Of a DNA stretch of 64,000 nucleotides, positions 38,735 through 50,606 are shown in pieces. Under the pieces are notes generated by a model. It had not been told where the DNA came from, made no database searches, and saw only the letters and a program-made list of their open reading frames with translations. How positions within the stretch are numbered: the stretch's first letter is position 1; every line of letters starts with the position of its first letter. The stretch is taken from positions 310,001 through 374,000 of the forward strand of contig JAMLIC010000001.1 of the NCBI GenBank assembly GCA_023954375.1, given 5' to 3'. The translations under genes and the position numbers were made by a program. This stretch comes from Planctomycetota bacterium (GTDB lineage: Bacteria > Planctomycetota > J058).

Positions 38735-38821
38735 GCGTGTCTCCGACGAGGCATCATGCCCAATGGACTGGGACTCGCCAACCGCCGGAGGGTGGAGTCT
38801 TCCGAGTAGTGCGGGCCTGCC

Positions 38822-41800
38822 ATGAAGGCTTTGCCGAACCCAGCCGCTGGGTTATCGTCGCGGCAGGGCAGGGGTTTGGCGACTGCAGACTGGCATACCT
38901 GGTCATACGCTGCTTGGAACATCCTGTTGTTCCAGCGCACGTTTCTCTGTCGTGAGGCGGAGAACGTCGATGACCCTGTAGTGTCGATCGCTGTCCATGA
39001 TGGGGAGTTGGCTGAAGCCTGCGGCAGCGCACCAAACCCCGACCAGGCGCAGCGGCTGCTCGACGTCGTCCGGGACGAGGTCTTCCGCGCCCGGCTCTGG
39101 CAAAGGCAGCCGCTTAGCGATTACATCGAGGCGAAGCTCCAAGAGATCCCGAGCTCTTGCCCCTCGTACTACGCATTCCTGTGGGTCACGTGCCGACTCG
39201 CGAGTCGCGCCGAGGGCAACTTTTACCAGGTGCTGACTAGGTGGATTCGCGACAAGCGCGAATGCAAGGAGGATGTCGCCTCAGGGGACCTGAAGAATCT
39301 CCCGAAGCTCTGGACTGCCCTGGTACATTGCCTGGACCGGCTTCGGCGTGCTCCCGATCGTCAACATCGGCCGCTCGTCCTGCCCAATGTCCAGCTCTAT
39401 CGCAGTCACTACAGCCACTCGTTCTGGCTAGCCTTTCCTGACGACGCAGAGCGGAGGGCAATCGACAGCGAGGTCGAGCGACTCTTGGATCGCTCTGACA
39501 CGGGCGACGACCTTCCGGATGGACTGCTCGAACGGTTACAGCGAGTTCCAGCGCTTGCCCGCATCCGAGAGGACTTCACTCGAGACGGCTCCACTCTTCA
39601 ACAGGCAATCGCCGGTTGCTATCGGTCGGCACGGCGTCAATGGCTCGCGAATCGTGCGCAGTCGAATCGTCTAGTCATTCAGCGTGTCGTTGACGCTCTG
39701 CTGAGGGGAGGGGTCGACGATCCTTCCCTTCCCATCGAACCCGCGATTGCGGTGCTCGAGCGTGAGCGTGATGCCCTACCCAAGGAGTTCAGAGATGACC
39801 TGGACCATCTCCTCACAATAGGGACGCGGCGTGAGCGCGAGAGGCTTCCCGTCTGGCGGATGCTTGAGGAGGAGTTCCAACGAAGGCTGAAGCCAGAGCA
39901 GTCCTCTGCTCCTTCACGGGCCGCGCTCGGCCTCATCCTGCTGGATGACGAGGACTGCCCGCCGAGGCTCATGATTGCCACCGAGTCGTTGGACGTAGGG
40001 TCAGAGCTCACGGGCTACTCCGCCCGAAACCTCGAGCCGCCGATTGGTGCACTTCGGCATCGTTGGTCTCCCACGTCCAATGGAGGGCGAGACATCGTTC
40101 GCGAGGCATTTGGAGACTCTCGATCCACGCGGGCCAGACTCGCAAATCGGAGGTCGATCGAGCGAGGCGTCCTCCTCTTCGGCTCTGAGTGGGGGGACGA
40201 TCGCTTCACCGTTCTGGAGGGATCAGACGTCGAGGAGGCGGACCGAGCCGTCGTACGAGCCGATCTGCTCGCGGCGTTCCATTCGCAGTTCGGAGGCAGC
40301 GAGGTTGCCATCGATCTTCCCGGGTGGGCATACATTGTCGGCTGCGGCATTGCCGTGGGAACGAGTCTGCCTGGCGCGCTCGACGGGGTCCACCATCTCA
40401 AGCGTTCGGCGGCACCTCGAGTGCTCGGGGTCTCGGGTGGCATCCGGCTGGGTCATGGAGACTACGTTCCGTATCGAGGGTTTCTACCAGTCGTCAGCGC
40501 TTCTGGGGCTAATGAGGTTCGCCTCATCCCACTCGGAGTATCCGCTGGAACTCCAGAACTCCAGCTCCGGTCACGGGACGACGGCCGGTGGGAGATTCCA
40601 GGCGAGTCGATCGATCAATTGCTCAAGGCTGACTCGTGGCAAGTCGAGTGTGCGCCGGCGGATGAGTTTCTTGTTCGCGAGCTCCGGTTTCGTTCCTGCG
40701 CTGTCTCGTGCGAGTACTGGAGCCCGACAGGGAACTTCTACGTCGAGCATGACGCGCTCCAGTGGTTCGGCATGCAACGCGGGACCCCGTTAACACGAGA
40801 GAGCGGGGTCCCATTCTTGCAGCTCGTTTGCATGCCAGGCGCTCCGAATCTCCAGGACATCTTCGCCCCGAGCGTGTTTCTCGGACCTGCAGTTGGCGAG
40901 GTCTCCGAGGTTGCTCGCCCTGGTTTCGACTGGCGCATTGGCGGCTCTCGGCGGAATCCGACAAGTCTCCACTTCGAGGGCGCCGCGGCATGCCCAACTC
41001 GCCCTCGGGAAGAGGTCAGCAGCGCCGCAAAGGGTGAGCGTCGGCCGGCAGGCTTCTTGTCGGCGTCGAGCGAACGTGACATCTGGATGAACGCGTTCAG
41101 GAGGGGCCTTCCCGCGTTTCACCAAGGCCGTCGAATCGACGAGGGCGCATCAGAGGATCGCGTCGCCGACGCCCTTGAGGCGTATCGGACTGTGAGAGCG
41201 CGTGCGGTCAACAGGCATCTGCGTGCGACATGGCCCGCCAGCGCGACGACGACGGAGGGCCTACGAATCCTCACGCCGAGCCAGTGCAGCGCCATCGGCC
41301 AGAGTGCGGTGGCTGCACAGCCTCTGAACGAGGTGTTGGAAGGGCTCGCAGCACTCTTCGCGACAAGGGCGGAACGTCGCCTCGCTGAGGTCAAGGCGCT
41401 TCTCCGTGGAGCGTTCGAGCGCCAGTGGCTGGACGCGAAGGGATCACCGGACAGGGTGAACTGGGAGGACGACGTCATCCGGTCCTGGTGCGAGGCGGGC
41501 CTACTCGACTTGCTAATCGAGTCCGGCCGGGGATCTGTGCACGTCGTGGCTCGTCGAGCCCGCTTCGTAGTCCACCGTCGCGGTGAGAGGAGCTGGGAAG
41601 CCACGCTGCTTGGTCTCACTGGACCCGACCTGCTCCTTCGCATCGCCTCTGCTATTGAGGACGTACAGGAGGTCAACTCGGAACTGTGTGCAGGACCCGC
41701 CACGGCGTGGGGACCGACGACGCTCCGCGTGCAGTCAGATGTCGATCCGTCTCCACTCCTCGAGGAGGTTGCTCAGAGGCTCCGGTGTGGTCTTGGTCCT

Positions 41801-42370
41801 AGCGAGTACTTGCCGATTCCTCAGAGTCTCGAGATTGCCCCGGCATGGGACTGTCCTGGCATTCTCAAGGCGATGGGAACCAAGTCCTGCAGCGAGCCGC
41901 GGCACGGCTCGCGCCTTGAGCGGATCTGGTCTCCGGACGAGGGCAGATTCGTTCGGGGACGAGATACACCCGATGGCATCCGGATCGAACACCACTACGA
42001 CGAGGACATTGGCGCCACGTTCGTGGTTCGTGATCGAAGCGGGAGAAACTTGGGCTCGACCCCACTCCGCAATTGGGCGTTGATCCGCGCGGCGTCTCTC
42101 CAGCGCGAGTCAGTGTTCCGACCCAACATGGGCTTCGAACTTCGGCCGGGAAGTGTCGTGCGGCAAGGTCCCACTCCCGTCTACATGCCCATTGCCATTG
42201 GACGAATCTGTGTGGCCCTCGGTCGCTTCGCCGCTGGACCTGTGGCTCTTCAGCCCTATTCTCGCGTTAGCTCATACGAGTACCCCCTTGGTGATCGAGT
42301 CATTCGCTGGCTCTCACCGGCATTGCCACCAGTTTTCGGGGCATCAGGCGCCGGACGGAGTGACCGATGA
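38822..42370 (+). CDS. Large defence-operon protein of unknown fold, DruH-like by position
   Basis: This 1182-residue protein has no motif I can name. It is mostly globular and mixed alpha/beta, rich in charged residues, without TM helices or signal. It lies directly before the DruE-like helicase, with stop and start overlapping (ATGA), so the two are made together. In type III Druantia a large protein of unknown function, DruH, precedes DruE; in type II DruF and DruG do. The position fits a helicase partner, but sequence alone does not prove the family. Its GC content is clearly below that of the host flanks. Confidence 0.7.
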   Translation: MKALPNPAAGLSSRQGRGLATADWHTWSYAAWNILLFQRTFLCREAENVDDPVVSIAVHDGELAEACGSAPNPDQAQRLLDVVRDEVFRARLWQRQPLSDYIEAKLQEIPSSCPSYYAFLWVTCRLASRAEGNFYQVLTRWIRDKRECKEDVASGDLKNLPKLWTALVHCLDRLRRAPDRQHRPLVLPNVQLYRSHYSHSFWLAFPDDAERRAIDSEVERLLDRSDTGDDLPDGLLERLQRVPALARIREDFTRDGSTLQQAIAGCYRSARRQWLANRAQSNRLVIQRVVDALLRGGVDDPSLPIEPAIAVLERERDALPKEFRDDLDHLLTIGTRRERERLPVWRMLEEEFQRRLKPEQSSAPSRAALGLILLDDEDCPPRLMIATESLDVGSELTGYSARNLEPPIGALRHRWSPTSNGGRDIVREAFGDSRSTRARLANRRSIERGVLLFGSEWGDDRFTVLEGSDVEEADRAVVRADLLAAFHSQFGGSEVAIDLPGWAYIVGCGIAVGTSLPGALDGVHHLKRSAAPRVLGVSGGIRLGHGDYVPYRGFLPVVSASGANEVRLIPLGVSAGTPELQLRSRDDGRWEIPGESIDQLLKADSWQVECAPADEFLVRELRFRSCAVSCEYWSPTGNFYVEHDALQWFGMQRGTPLTRESGVPFLQLVCMPGAPNLQDIFAPSVFLGPAVGEVSEVARPGFDWRIGGSRRNPTSLHFEGAAACPTRPREEVSSAAKGERRPAGFLSASSERDIWMNAFRRGLPAFHQGRRIDEGASEDRVADALEAYRTVRARAVNRHLRATWPASATTTEGLRILTPSQCSAIGQSAVAAQPLNEVLEGLAALFATRAERRLAEVKALLRGAFERQWLDAKGSPDRVNWEDDVIRSWCEAGLLDLLIESGRGSVHVVARRARFVVHRRGERSWEATLLGLTGPDLLLRIASAIEDVQEVNSELCAGPATAWGPTTLRVQSDVDPSPLLEEVAQRLRCGLGPSEYLPIPQSLEIAPAWDCPGILKAMGTKSCSEPRHGSRLERIWSPDEGRFVRGRDTPDGIRIEHHYDEDIGATFVVRDRSGRNLGSTPLRNWALIRAASLQRESVFRPNMGFELRPGSVVRQGPTPVYMPIAIGRICVALGRFAAGPVALQPYSRVSSYEYPLGDRVIRWLSPALPPVFGASGAGRSDR

Positions 42371-45300
42371 AGGACCCACTAGGTAGCTTTCTCCGCATTC
42401 GTAACTTCTATCTCAGCTACCTCGACACGGCATTCCGTATCCGTGATGAGTCGGTGGCGAGTGAGCGGCGGGAGCTCCTTAAGGCACCCAATAAGCTGTG
42501 CACACACCCTATCATCGAGCCCATTCCGCGCTATCAGGCGTCGCGCATCACCTTCGCGGACCTCGCGTCTGCGTTGCCTCCTGAGGTCGACCCGCTCACA
42601 GGGTTCACACCAGAAGCGCGGCGTTCCTTTGTGCGGCTCGCGCTCTCGGGGCTGTTTCCTTCCCGCAGGGTGGAGGGAGACGGTCTTCCGGCTCCGCTGT
42701 TCCAGCCGTACGCACACCAGCTGACGATGCTGCAACGGGGCCTTGGTCGCGGTACCCCTGGGATCATCACTTCGGGTACTGGTTCGGGTAAGACCGAGGC
42801 GTTTCTGCTTCCGATATTCGCGCAGTTGGCGAAGGAGGCAACGGAGGTCTGGCGCAAGAAGTGCCGGCCGCCGAGGTATAGCACCTTGCCATGGTGGCAT
42901 GACGAGCGGACCGGGGCACCCTTCGTCAACCGCAAGGGATTGCCGGGCTATACAGGAATTCCTCCTCTCGAACGACCTCTGGAAGGGTCGTTCAAGAAGA
43001 CTCAGAACGCGCACCTAAGCGCGTTCAGGTCGCACCGCGATGGGGAGGAGGGCGATCCAGCGGATCCGCGACCGGCGCGTCCGGCTGCGGTCCGCGCCCT
43101 CGTGCTTTATCCCATGAATGCGCTCGTCGAGGATCAGCTCGTGCGTCTCCGCAAAGCGCTCGACAGTGCCGAAGCACGAAGTTGCATGGCCGAAGAATTC
43201 GGAGGCCATCGGATCTTCTTCGGGCGTTACACGAGCAAAACCCCCGTGACGGGGCCGCGATTTCACGACTTCTTGGATGCACTGTCAGGCAACTCCGAAT
43301 GGATGAAACAGGAGCTAAAGCGGCGCCACGACTGCGAGAGTGAGCTCTTCGACGACCGTGTACTCATGGAGGACCGTCAGCGGGCGGCCCGGCTGCAGGC
43401 GGCCGGCGCACGGTCGTACAGCGAGGCGGATGCTAAGCGAGTCGCTTCTCTTCCCGTCTCTGCAATGGGGGAGGAAGAGGCCCCATTCTTGTTCCCGACG
43501 ACGGACGGAAACGAGCTGACATCGCGCTGGGACATGCACGAGCATCCACCAGACATCCTCATCACGAACGTGAGCATGCTGAGCGTCATGCTGTCCCGGA
43601 CGGTGGACGACCCGATCTTCGACAAGACGCGGGCCTGGCTACACGCGCATGACGACGCCTACTTCTACCTCGTTCTCGACGAGCTTCATCTGCAGCGGGG
43701 CTCGGCAGGAACAGAGGTGTCTTACCTGCTCGGTGTGTTCCTTGATCGTTTGGGGCTCCTCGCGCCGGAGCACCGCCACAAGCTAAGAGTCCTGTGTTCG
43801 AGTGCCTCGCTTCCAAAGGGCGCGGGTGATGATCGTCGGAGCGAGATCTACCTGTGGGACATGTTCGGCGCGAACGGCCTGCTCGGCAGTTCACAGGCCG
43901 CTGCTCCGCCCCGCGGCCAGGCCCTGGACAGGTGGCGCGACGCGATCGTCGAAGGAGCCCAGCCAAACGCAAGGGCACTCACAAAGGGAATCGCGGACTC
44001 TTCTCCATTCCTGGATCTACTTCGCGAGTTCTCTAGCATTTCCGATCGTCTGGGCGAACGGGACTTCGATGGCTATGAGAACCTTCAGGCTCTGCTCGAC
44101 CCAAGTGGCGCATGGAGTGATCTCTGGTCGAGAATCGAAGCCCAGCTCACGCCAGCGGCCGGCGATCGTCTGACGCTGATCGCGCGGTGCTCACTCGAGA
44201 TGGGCGAGCGGGTTCTTTCAGCCTGCCAGCGCTCTCCAATGAACGTCGAGCAGCTCTACGGCGCACTGTTCGCCAACGTCGGCGAATCGCCCGAGGTCAT
44301 GGAGTCCGCTGTTCGGGGGGCACTCCTCGTTCGGGGGCTTGGCGACGCACTACAGGAAGCCGCGAGCAAGACGATCTTGGAGGGTGCGCCTCGATTTCGT
44401 GTCCATACCTTCTTTCGGAGTCCGGAGGGCCTACTGGCCCCGGTCGACACTAGAGTGGCGCCCCTCGGCTATCGCGAGGGCCGACAGGCGATAATCGGGC
44501 GCCTCGACCTCGAACGCACCGTGCGCGCCGACTACGAGGTCGAAGGGCAGAGGGTGAGTCTCAGGCACTTCGAGCTGAGCTACTGTGAGGCGTGCGGTGA
44601 GCTCTTCGTTGGTGGCCCCAAGCAGACAGGCTCCAAACCTACCGAGATCGAGCTGCTGACACACGAGGCGCATCTCGACGGCCTCCCCGACGACGCAACG
44701 TCGCAACGCTTCGAGGATCAAACCTACGACGGGTACGGTCTGTTTTGGCCAACCGAGGCCAAATCATGCTTACCTCAAAGCACCGACAGTCCGTCGCCTG
44801 GTGGAAACGGCGGCGATCTCGCTGGCACGGATCCATGCATGACCTGGAGACCGGCATGGCTCGATCCCCGCACCGGTGTCGTGAATGTGCAGGGCGAAGA
44901 TGCAGAGCCTGCACCAGGGCAGGTGAAGGGCTGGCTCTTCTGGCGGAAGCCCGGCCAGCCAGACCGAAGGGGACACCTCCGCGAAGGCGAGGGACGTACT
45001 ACGAAGCACGCAGGGACCCACGCCCCATATGCATGCCCTGCTTGCGGAACGAACTATTACCACCGCACGAAAGGATTTCGCCTCACAACGATTCGTAGTT
45101 TTCGCGCCGGCTTCAACAAGACGACCCAGCTTCTCGCGTCCGAACTGTTCGCTGTCCTCAAGGCAGAGGACCTTTGGCGTCACCCGAGTCGCAGGAGTGA
45201 GAAGAGTGCGAAGCTCGTCTGCTTCTCGGACAGCCGGCAAGGTGCGGCTCGGACCTCCTCGGCGCTAGAGAAGAACCACTACGAAGACACTCTGCGGGAA

Positions 45301-48300
45301 CTACTTGTCGAACTCATTCAAGCGCGTGTCGAGGCGCAGGTTGGCGCCCTTGGAACTCAGCAGCAGAGAGACGTTCGACTCGTCGAACTGCGCGCCAACA
45401 AAACAGAGGCAATTCAACGCGACGACTTCGACTCCGCCAAGAAGCTTCAGGCGCAGATCGCCACGCTTGAGAACTTCGACCCCCGAGCGATCGCATTCAG
45501 GGAGGCGGTCCTTGATTTCGACGATTGCCAAGGCAAGAAGCGGAGCCTCCCGCCGCTCGTAGAGCGCCTCGTCCGACTGGGCATGTCGCCATACAGTCCA
45601 GTCACCGCGAAAAGGGTCCCGCTAGCCGTCACGGAGGGACTCGACGGTGAAGCCAATCCAAAGCCACAATTCGTCGCGTGGGACGAGTTCCTCGATCGAA
45701 GTGCCTGGTGCTGGCGCGATGAGGACCTTGGAGAGCCAGAACCCGGCGAGAAGCGGAAGCCTCGACCTCAAGCGAAGTGGGAGGAGGGCCGGAAGACCAT
45801 CCTGATGGAGCTTTGCAGGCACCTGAGCGGAACGATCTTCAGCAAGACGTATTTCGGCTTGGAACAGGCCGGGCTGGCGTTCGTCAGTCCTCGGCCTGGT
45901 GCGGAGAAGGCGGGCTCTCTGTCCCGAGAGGCTCTCGCTGCGTACATGCGAGTCCTCGCGGACAACTACCGGTTCACTCCGACGCCGTTTGACGAACCAA
46001 AGGGCTGGAATGTCGATCAGGCGTGGAAGAACCCACGCCTTCGCGAGTTCGCGCGCGCCTCGAATGGTTTGGACGATCAGAAAGCAAAGGCTGCCATCGA
46101 GAACCTGCGAGTTGTGCTCGAAGGGAGTGGGCACGCCGATCTGCTGCTCCGATTCAACGCACTTTGGTTGACGGTGGTCGATCAACAGAGTGCGAGCACG
46201 GTGTTCCGATGCCCCAAGTGCGAACGAGTGCATCTCCACCGGGGAACCGGTGCGTGCACGCGCTGCACGGGGCCACTTCCCGACGAGGGCGCACCGCTCA
46301 GTGGTGTCGAGAGCCATCTCCGACGACGGTCGCTTCGAGTCACGGCACCGTTCCGCCTCCATTGCGAGGAGTTGACGGGCCAAACTCAGTACCCGGAGGA
46401 CCGTCAGCGTCTCTTCAAGGGGATCCACCTTGCTCAGTGGCAGCCGCGCGAGAGCGAGGACGAGCCGGCAGGAGCACCTGGCGGCGAGGAAGAGGTCACG
46501 CTCGAGGCGGTCGAGGGCTTCCGTGAGCGCGACGAGATCGACCTCTTGAGCGTCACGACGACAATGGAGGTGGGCATCGATATCGGCTCCCTCCAAGCAG
46601 TCTTGCAGGCCAACATGCCCCCACAGCGATTCAACTACCAGCAACGTGTGGGTCGTGCTGGCCGCCGCGGGCAGGCGTTTTGCCTTGCACTCACCATCTG
46701 CCGGTCGAAGAGTCATGACCTGTACTACTTCGCTAACGCCGGGAAAATTACTGGCGATCCGCCGCCAGTTCCGTTCCTAGCAAAGGACAGAACCAGCATC
46801 GCTCGGCGGTTCGCAATCAAGTTCTGGTTGCAGACGGCCTTCCGCGCACTTCGTCAGGAGTGCCGGGAGGCTCCCAAGGTGCTGCCCGAGACCTCTCCTC
46901 CCGATGTGCACGGCGAGTACCTGCCAGTCGCGGACTACCGCGAGGCGGAATGGTCGGACCGTGTGGAGGAGCACATCGCGAACGCGGAGCCTGCGGCCCG
47001 TGCCTTCGCTCAGCGGCTGACTTCCGAGGTAGAGGGCTTCGAGATTCCGCTGAATCGACCCGATCTTCTCAAGGCGATCAAGAAGGCGGCAGAGACCACG
47101 CAATGCGAGGGGCTCGCGCACGCCCTGGCCGAGGATGGGCTCCTGCCAATGTACGGCATGCCCACGCGCGTTCGGGAGCTCTACCTCCGTCCCAACCGCA
47201 TGAGAACTCGCCGAGAGCCATGGCAGACAATCGATCGCGATCTGGAGCTTGCGATCTATGAATTCGCGCCAAGGTCAAAGCTAGTCGTGGACAAGTGGGA
47301 GTATGAGTGTCTCGGATTCACTCCGATTCTGGGCGGTCCAGCGCCGGTGAAGACGGTCCCTCGCGAGTATCTGACGATGAGCGCGACTCCGTATGGCGAG
47401 GAATACAGCCTCGTGGAGTGCACCTGCGGGGCCTGGAAGCGAGTGCGCAACGAACCCGAGCCTGGCATCCCTCCTGACGATCCGACTTGTGCGAGCTGCG
47501 GACTCCTTCTCGATGCGACTGCCAAGCCCTGTGTCGTTCCCCGCGCATTCCGAACGAATTTCACGCCACACCCGAAGGACGACGACGAGCCGGGCGGGCA
47601 TCGGTACCGGGCGGTCTACGCCGAGGGACGTCAGCTGGACATGCGCGACGTCACGATCGGCGGCGCGCCGGTCGAGTATCAGCTGTCATTGACCTGCGAG
47701 TCCCAGACAAAGACGTTCAGGCTCAATCGAGGCCCACGCGAGCAAGACGGCGAGCAGGGCTTTCATGTCAGCCTCGGGACGACGAAGCTCTCGTCGGGAC
47801 GTTACGTCATCAAGCACCAGGCGGTCGACAAGAAGATTGAGATCACCGACCCGGAGGCCACGGCCCGAAGCGTGTGGCTGGTAGCGCCGAAGGTGACGGA
47901 TGGACTGTACCTCGCACCGACGACCATGAATCCCGATCTCGCGTTGCCAAGGCTGCCGACGGTTCAGACGAGTGCGACACAACCGACTCGGGAGCAGAAG
48001 CGCTGGCTCGGCGTTCGAGCGGCCGCCATCTCGGCCACCTACTTGATCGTGAATCGAGCGGCTCTTGAGCTCGACATCGACCCGGAGGAGTTCGACGTTC
48101 TCGAGCCGCGCCGGTTTGGGAGTGCCGACCTTGGAACGCTCAGGCCGGTTCTGCAGTTTACGGATCGCTTGGTCAACGGGGCCGGCTTTTGCCTTGAGCT
48201 CTCTCGGCCACTAGACGATCCAGCGATTCTCTCACTAATCAGGACGATGCTCGATGACCCATTGGCCGAGCCCGGTCGCACGCTCCGCACCCCTGCGCAT

Positions 48301-48810
48301 CGGGAGGCCTGTACCACGACGTGCTACACGTGCCTCAGCAGATACGGAAACCAGCACTATCACGGGCTGCTTGACTGGAGACTCGGGCTTGCCTACCTCC
48401 GAGCGTTGGTTGACCCAAGCTATGTCTGTGGTCTCGATGGGGTATTCGCGGACGATCCTGCGCTCGTGGATTGGGTCGCGCACTCTCGCCGGCTCAGTAA
48501 TCAGATTGCCTCTGCGTTCCCGACCTCCGGTGGAGTGGTCGCTCGCTCGTTCTGTGAAGACCGTATCCACGGCTTCCGCCTTGGCCTGAAGCGCGGCAAG
48601 ACATCTTCGTGGGTCTTGATCGGACACCCGTTGTGGAACTGGCCGACCGAGGGCGACTACTCGCCGCAAGCGGAGAACATCCTCACGCAGGCGCTGGGCG
48701 AGCTCCGTGCTAGCGAGGGAGCCGCGGCCGCTAGGTTGGCCGACGTGTGGGACACGTTCAACCTAGAGCGGCGCCAACTCGACGTTCGCAAGAGCCTGAG
48801 CGAGTCCTAG
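42367..48810 (+). CDS. druE: Giant DEAD/DEAH helicase with DUF1998-like C-terminus (DruE-like)
   Basis: This 2147-residue protein carries SF2 motifs: [11 protein letters not shown] (about 131), [14 protein letters not shown] (about 437), CSSASLPKG (about 477), [11 protein letters not shown] (about 955), [12 protein letters not shown] and [13 protein letters not shown] (about 1398-1440). Zinc-binding cysteine pairs occur at [10 protein letters not shown] (about 890), [10 protein letters not shown]...CTRC (about 1279), and CTCG...CASC (about 1685). The C-terminus has the DUF1998 signature [14 protein letters not shown]...LDWRLG (about 1980-2005). Size and architecture match DruE of Druantia defence systems; DrmA/DrmB of DISARM share the domains but are split and shorter. 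It is probably an ATP-driven DNA translocase acting against foreign DNA. Confidence 0.83.
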   Translation: MKDPLGSFLRIRNFYLSYLDTAFRIRDESVASERRELLKAPNKLCTHPIIEPIPRYQASRITFADLASALPPEVDPLTGFTPEARRSFVRLALSGLFPSRRVEGDGLPAPLFQPYAHQLTMLQRGLGRGTPGIITSGTGSGKTEAFLLPIFAQLAKEATEVWRKKCRPPRYSTLPWWHDERTGAPFVNRKGLPGYTGIPPLERPLEGSFKKTQNAHLSAFRSHRDGEEGDPADPRPARPAAVRALVLYPMNALVEDQLVRLRKALDSAEARSCMAEEFGGHRIFFGRYTSKTPVTGPRFHDFLDALSGNSEWMKQELKRRHDCESELFDDRVLMEDRQRAARLQAAGARSYSEADAKRVASLPVSAMGEEEAPFLFPTTDGNELTSRWDMHEHPPDILITNVSMLSVMLSRTVDDPIFDKTRAWLHAHDDAYFYLVLDELHLQRGSAGTEVSYLLGVFLDRLGLLAPEHRHKLRVLCSSASLPKGAGDDRRSEIYLWDMFGANGLLGSSQAAAPPRGQALDRWRDAIVEGAQPNARALTKGIADSSPFLDLLREFSSISDRLGERDFDGYENLQALLDPSGAWSDLWSRIEAQLTPAAGDRLTLIARCSLEMGERVLSACQRSPMNVEQLYGALFANVGESPEVMESAVRGALLVRGLGDALQEAASKTILEGAPRFRVHTFFRSPEGLLAPVDTRVAPLGYREGRQAIIGRLDLERTVRADYEVEGQRVSLRHFELSYCEACGELFVGGPKQTGSKPTEIELLTHEAHLDGLPDDATSQRFEDQTYDGYGLFWPTEAKSCLPQSTDSPSPGGNGGDLAGTDPCMTWRPAWLDPRTGVVNVQGEDAEPAPGQVKGWLFWRKPGQPDRRGHLREGEGRTTKHAGTHAPYACPACGTNYYHRTKGFRLTTIRSFRAGFNKTTQLLASELFAVLKAEDLWRHPSRRSEKSAKLVCFSDSRQGAARTSSALEKNHYEDTLRELLVELIQARVEAQVGALGTQQQRDVRLVELRANKTEAIQRDDFDSAKKLQAQIATLENFDPRAIAFREAVLDFDDCQGKKRSLPPLVERLVRLGMSPYSPVTAKRVPLAVTEGLDGEANPKPQFVAWDEFLDRSAWCWRDEDLGEPEPGEKRKPRPQAKWEEGRKTILMELCRHLSGTIFSKTYFGLEQAGLAFVSPRPGAEKAGSLSREALAAYMRVLADNYRFTPTPFDEPKGWNVDQAWKNPRLREFARASNGLDDQKAKAAIENLRVVLEGSGHADLLLRFNALWLTVVDQQSASTVFRCPKCERVHLHRGTGACTRCTGPLPDEGAPLSGVESHLRRRSLRVTAPFRLHCEELTGQTQYPEDRQRLFKGIHLAQWQPRESEDEPAGAPGGEEEVTLEAVEGFRERDEIDLLSVTTTMEVGIDIGSLQAVLQANMPPQRFNYQQRVGRAGRRGQAFCLALTICRSKSHDLYYFANAGKITGDPPPVPFLAKDRTSIARRFAIKFWLQTAFRALRQECREAPKVLPETSPPDVHGEYLPVADYREAEWSDRVEEHIANAEPAARAFAQRLTSEVEGFEIPLNRPDLLKAIKKAAETTQCEGLAHALAEDGLLPMYGMPTRVRELYLRPNRMRTRREPWQTIDRDLELAIYEFAPRSKLVVDKWEYECLGFTPILGGPAPVKTVPREYLTMSATPYGEEYSLVECTCGAWKRVRNEPEPGIPPDDPTCASCGLLLDATAKPCVVPRAFRTNFTPHPKDDDEPGGHRYRAVYAEGRQLDMRDVTIGGAPVEYQLSLTCESQTKTFRLNRGPREQDGEQGFHVSLGTTKLSSGRYVIKHQAVDKKIEITDPEATARSVWLVAPKVTDGLYLAPTTMNPDLALPRLPTVQTSATQPTREQKRWLGVRAAAISATYLIVNRAALELDIDPEEFDVLEPRRFGSADLGTLRPVLQFTDRLVNGAGFCLELSRPLDDPAILSLIRTMLDDPLAEPGRTLRTPAHREACTTTCYTCLSRYGNQHYHGLLDWRLGLAYLRALVDPSYVCGLDGVFADDPALVDWVAHSRRLSNQIASAFPTSGGVVARSFCEDRIHGFRLGLKRGKTSSWVLIGHPLWNWPTEGDYSPQAENILTQALGELRASEGAAAARLADVWDTFNLERRQLDVRKSLSES

Positions 48811-48811
48811 A

Positions 48812-50374
48812 GTGGAGTCAACCCTTCCTCGCCGACTTCCCAGCGCACTGACGAATCTGCATGTTCGCGAGCGCTACTCGCCGTCCAGACTGGCGCATCA
48901 GCGCGTCTGTGCCCTGAACGTCTACCACGCACTTGCTCCGGACGAACAGCTCCCTCCAGGCGCGCCTGCCTTTCTCGGAACCTTGCTCCACCGCGTCGTG
49001 CAGCAGCTCTGGAGTAAACCTCCACTTGAGGCGCGACTCGACGACCACGTTGCGCAGCTTTTCGACGACCTCCAAAAGTCTGCTGTCGAGTTGCTTTGTC
49101 GAAGGCACCCTGAATCAGGCCTGGGTTCCAAGAAAGTTGTTCCTGGCTCCAAGAGAAAGCTCGACATGCTGACGTCCTGGGCTGATACCCGCCGCCAGGA
49201 TCTAGAGAGGGCCTGGGCTCGGCTCGCCAACCGCACCACCCCAACGGTTCCCGGCCCTGTCGAGTCCCGTTCTCCGCGGCGCTTCGGTCCCGAGGTGCCC
49301 CTGGTTGCGCCATTGGCAGGGCTGGAAGGAGAGGCCGATGAGATCCGACCATGCCCGGGCGACGTTGTAGAGATCGTCGACTTCAAGTCGGGCCGAGCAG
49401 GTGTCGCTGAGGAGGACGGTGAACCGAATGAGGAGCTCGATGCTGCGCGCCTTCAGCTCTGGGCGTACGCACTGGCGTTCGAGGAAATGTTTGGCCGATC
49501 GTCCCGATTGAGACTCGCGATTGAGGGAGCCGCACGCACATCTGTCCCTTGGGGCGACAAGGAGCGCGGCCACGTTCTGGATTATCTGGCAGCCGAGCGG
49601 AACCGTCTGCCCTTGGGAAGTTCATTGCCAGTGGAGGGGCGAACCGACATCACGGTCGGTGATCACTGCCATGGCTGCGGCGTTCGGCATCGCTGTGCAA
49701 TGTACCGCGCGGCTGCACCGCATACATGGCCGTCAGCCTCGGAGATCGATCCAGCCCTGAAGGGTCTCGGACGCGTCTACAGAAGGCGGCGCTACGACGT
49801 TTGGGGAACGCTCGCGGCGCTGGTCGCCGGACCGGGCAACACACAAACGGTAACGATCACGCGTGGACCGGATCGGTTCAAGATCTTCGGTCTTTCGACG
49901 CGGCACGGCCTAGCGACTACGCACATTGGTGAGGCGGTATGGGTCTTCGGTCTCGTGAGTGCCGAGCGACATGGCTTGAATGGCCGGTTCTCATTCCCGA
50001 AGAACTTTCGAGAGGAACTACCTCCTGGGGCAGACGGCGAGGCTGCGTGGGCGCTGACCGTCTTCACCGGGCAAGGGTCGTCTGAACCCCAGAGCGATCG
50101 CCTCGATCGAACCTTGATACGCGTGCTGGAGGTGATACCGGCAGCCGGCGGCGATCCGGTACTCCGCGTCGAGATCGTGGGCTATGACAAGAGCGAGGTC
50201 ACTGTTCGCCGGAGTCAACTTGGGCTCTCGCCTTCAGTCGTGATATCTCAAGGAGCGCGGCTGGTCGGGAAGGTCTCGCTGCTTGCGTCTCCCGGTGATC
50301 TTCGATTTCGCGAACTGGAGCTTCTGCGTACTCCTAGCGATGAAGTCATCCGATTGTTCAAGGAAGGGCGTTAG
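48812..50374 (+). CDS. Cas4-like PD-(D/E)XK nuclease with Cys cluster
   Basis: This 520-residue protein starts with SPSRLAHQRVCALNVYHAL, the family opening containing the first Cys, then LGTLLHRVVQQLW with the RecB-type His. The catalytic stretch follows (CPGDVVEIVDFKSGRAG, about 178-196, with Asp and the DxK Lys), then QLWAYALAFEE (QxxxY motif). CHGCGVRHRC (about 286-295) supplies three more Cys for a [4Fe-4S] cluster, as in Cas4/AddB-type nucleases. The C-terminal 200 residues have OB-like beta structure. GTG starts one base after the helicase stop, and the frame ends in TAGTG with the next gene. Likely end-processing or degradation partner of the helicase. Confidence 0.82.
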   Translation: MESTLPRRLPSALTNLHVRERYSPSRLAHQRVCALNVYHALAPDEQLPPGAPAFLGTLLHRVVQQLWSKPPLEARLDDHVAQLFDDLQKSAVELLCRRHPESGLGSKKVVPGSKRKLDMLTSWADTRRQDLERAWARLANRTTPTVPGPVESRSPRRFGPEVPLVAPLAGLEGEADEIRPCPGDVVEIVDFKSGRAGVAEEDGEPNEELDAARLQLWAYALAFEEMFGRSSRLRLAIEGAARTSVPWGDKERGHVLDYLAAERNRLPLGSSLPVEGRTDITVGDHCHGCGVRHRCAMYRAAAPHTWPSASEIDPALKGLGRVYRRRRYDVWGTLAALVAGPGNTQTVTITRGPDRFKIFGLSTRHGLATTHIGEAVWVFGLVSAERHGLNGRFSFPKNFREELPPGADGEAAWALTVFTGQGSSEPQSDRLDRTLIRVLEVIPAAGGDPVLRVEIVGYDKSEVTVRRSQLGLSPSVVISQGARLVGKVSLLASPGDLRFRELELLRTPSDEVIRLFKEGR

Positions 50375-50606
50375 TGGCCCCTACAACTTCAACTCCCGTT
50401 GCTCCGTGCGAGGTGCTTGTTCTCGACGTGGGTCATGGCAACGCCGGCCTCGTACTCGGCGGTGGGCAAGTCTGCCTTGTCGACGCCGCGCCCGGAGTCG
50501 TGGTACTGGACACGCTTGCCGCTTACGGGATCAAGCAGATCGAGCATGTGATCGTGTCCCATGGCGATGCCGACCACCTGGACGGTGTCGTGCAGCTGCT
50601 CTTGAG
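50374..50606 (+). pseudogene. ComEC-like metallo-beta-lactamase protein, 5' part (split by IS)
   Basis: GTG at 50374 shares a base with the nuclease stop. The part before the IS has the metallo-beta-lactamase opening (LVLDVGHGNAGLVLGGG) and the metal motif SHGDADHLDG (HxHxDH form). The remainder is at 52800-53544. Removing the IS and one copy of the 6-bp target duplication gives a continuous 326-codon frame (325 residues), which shows recent inactivation. The intact protein would resemble the MBL domain of ComEC and stand-alone defence-associated hydrolases acting on nucleic acid or nucleotides. Confidence 0.85.

Noticed and set aside
48812..50374. CRISPR-Cas locus (Cas4-like nuclease)
   Set aside because: No repeat array and no other cas gene in the window; the nuclease belongs to the helicase operon.
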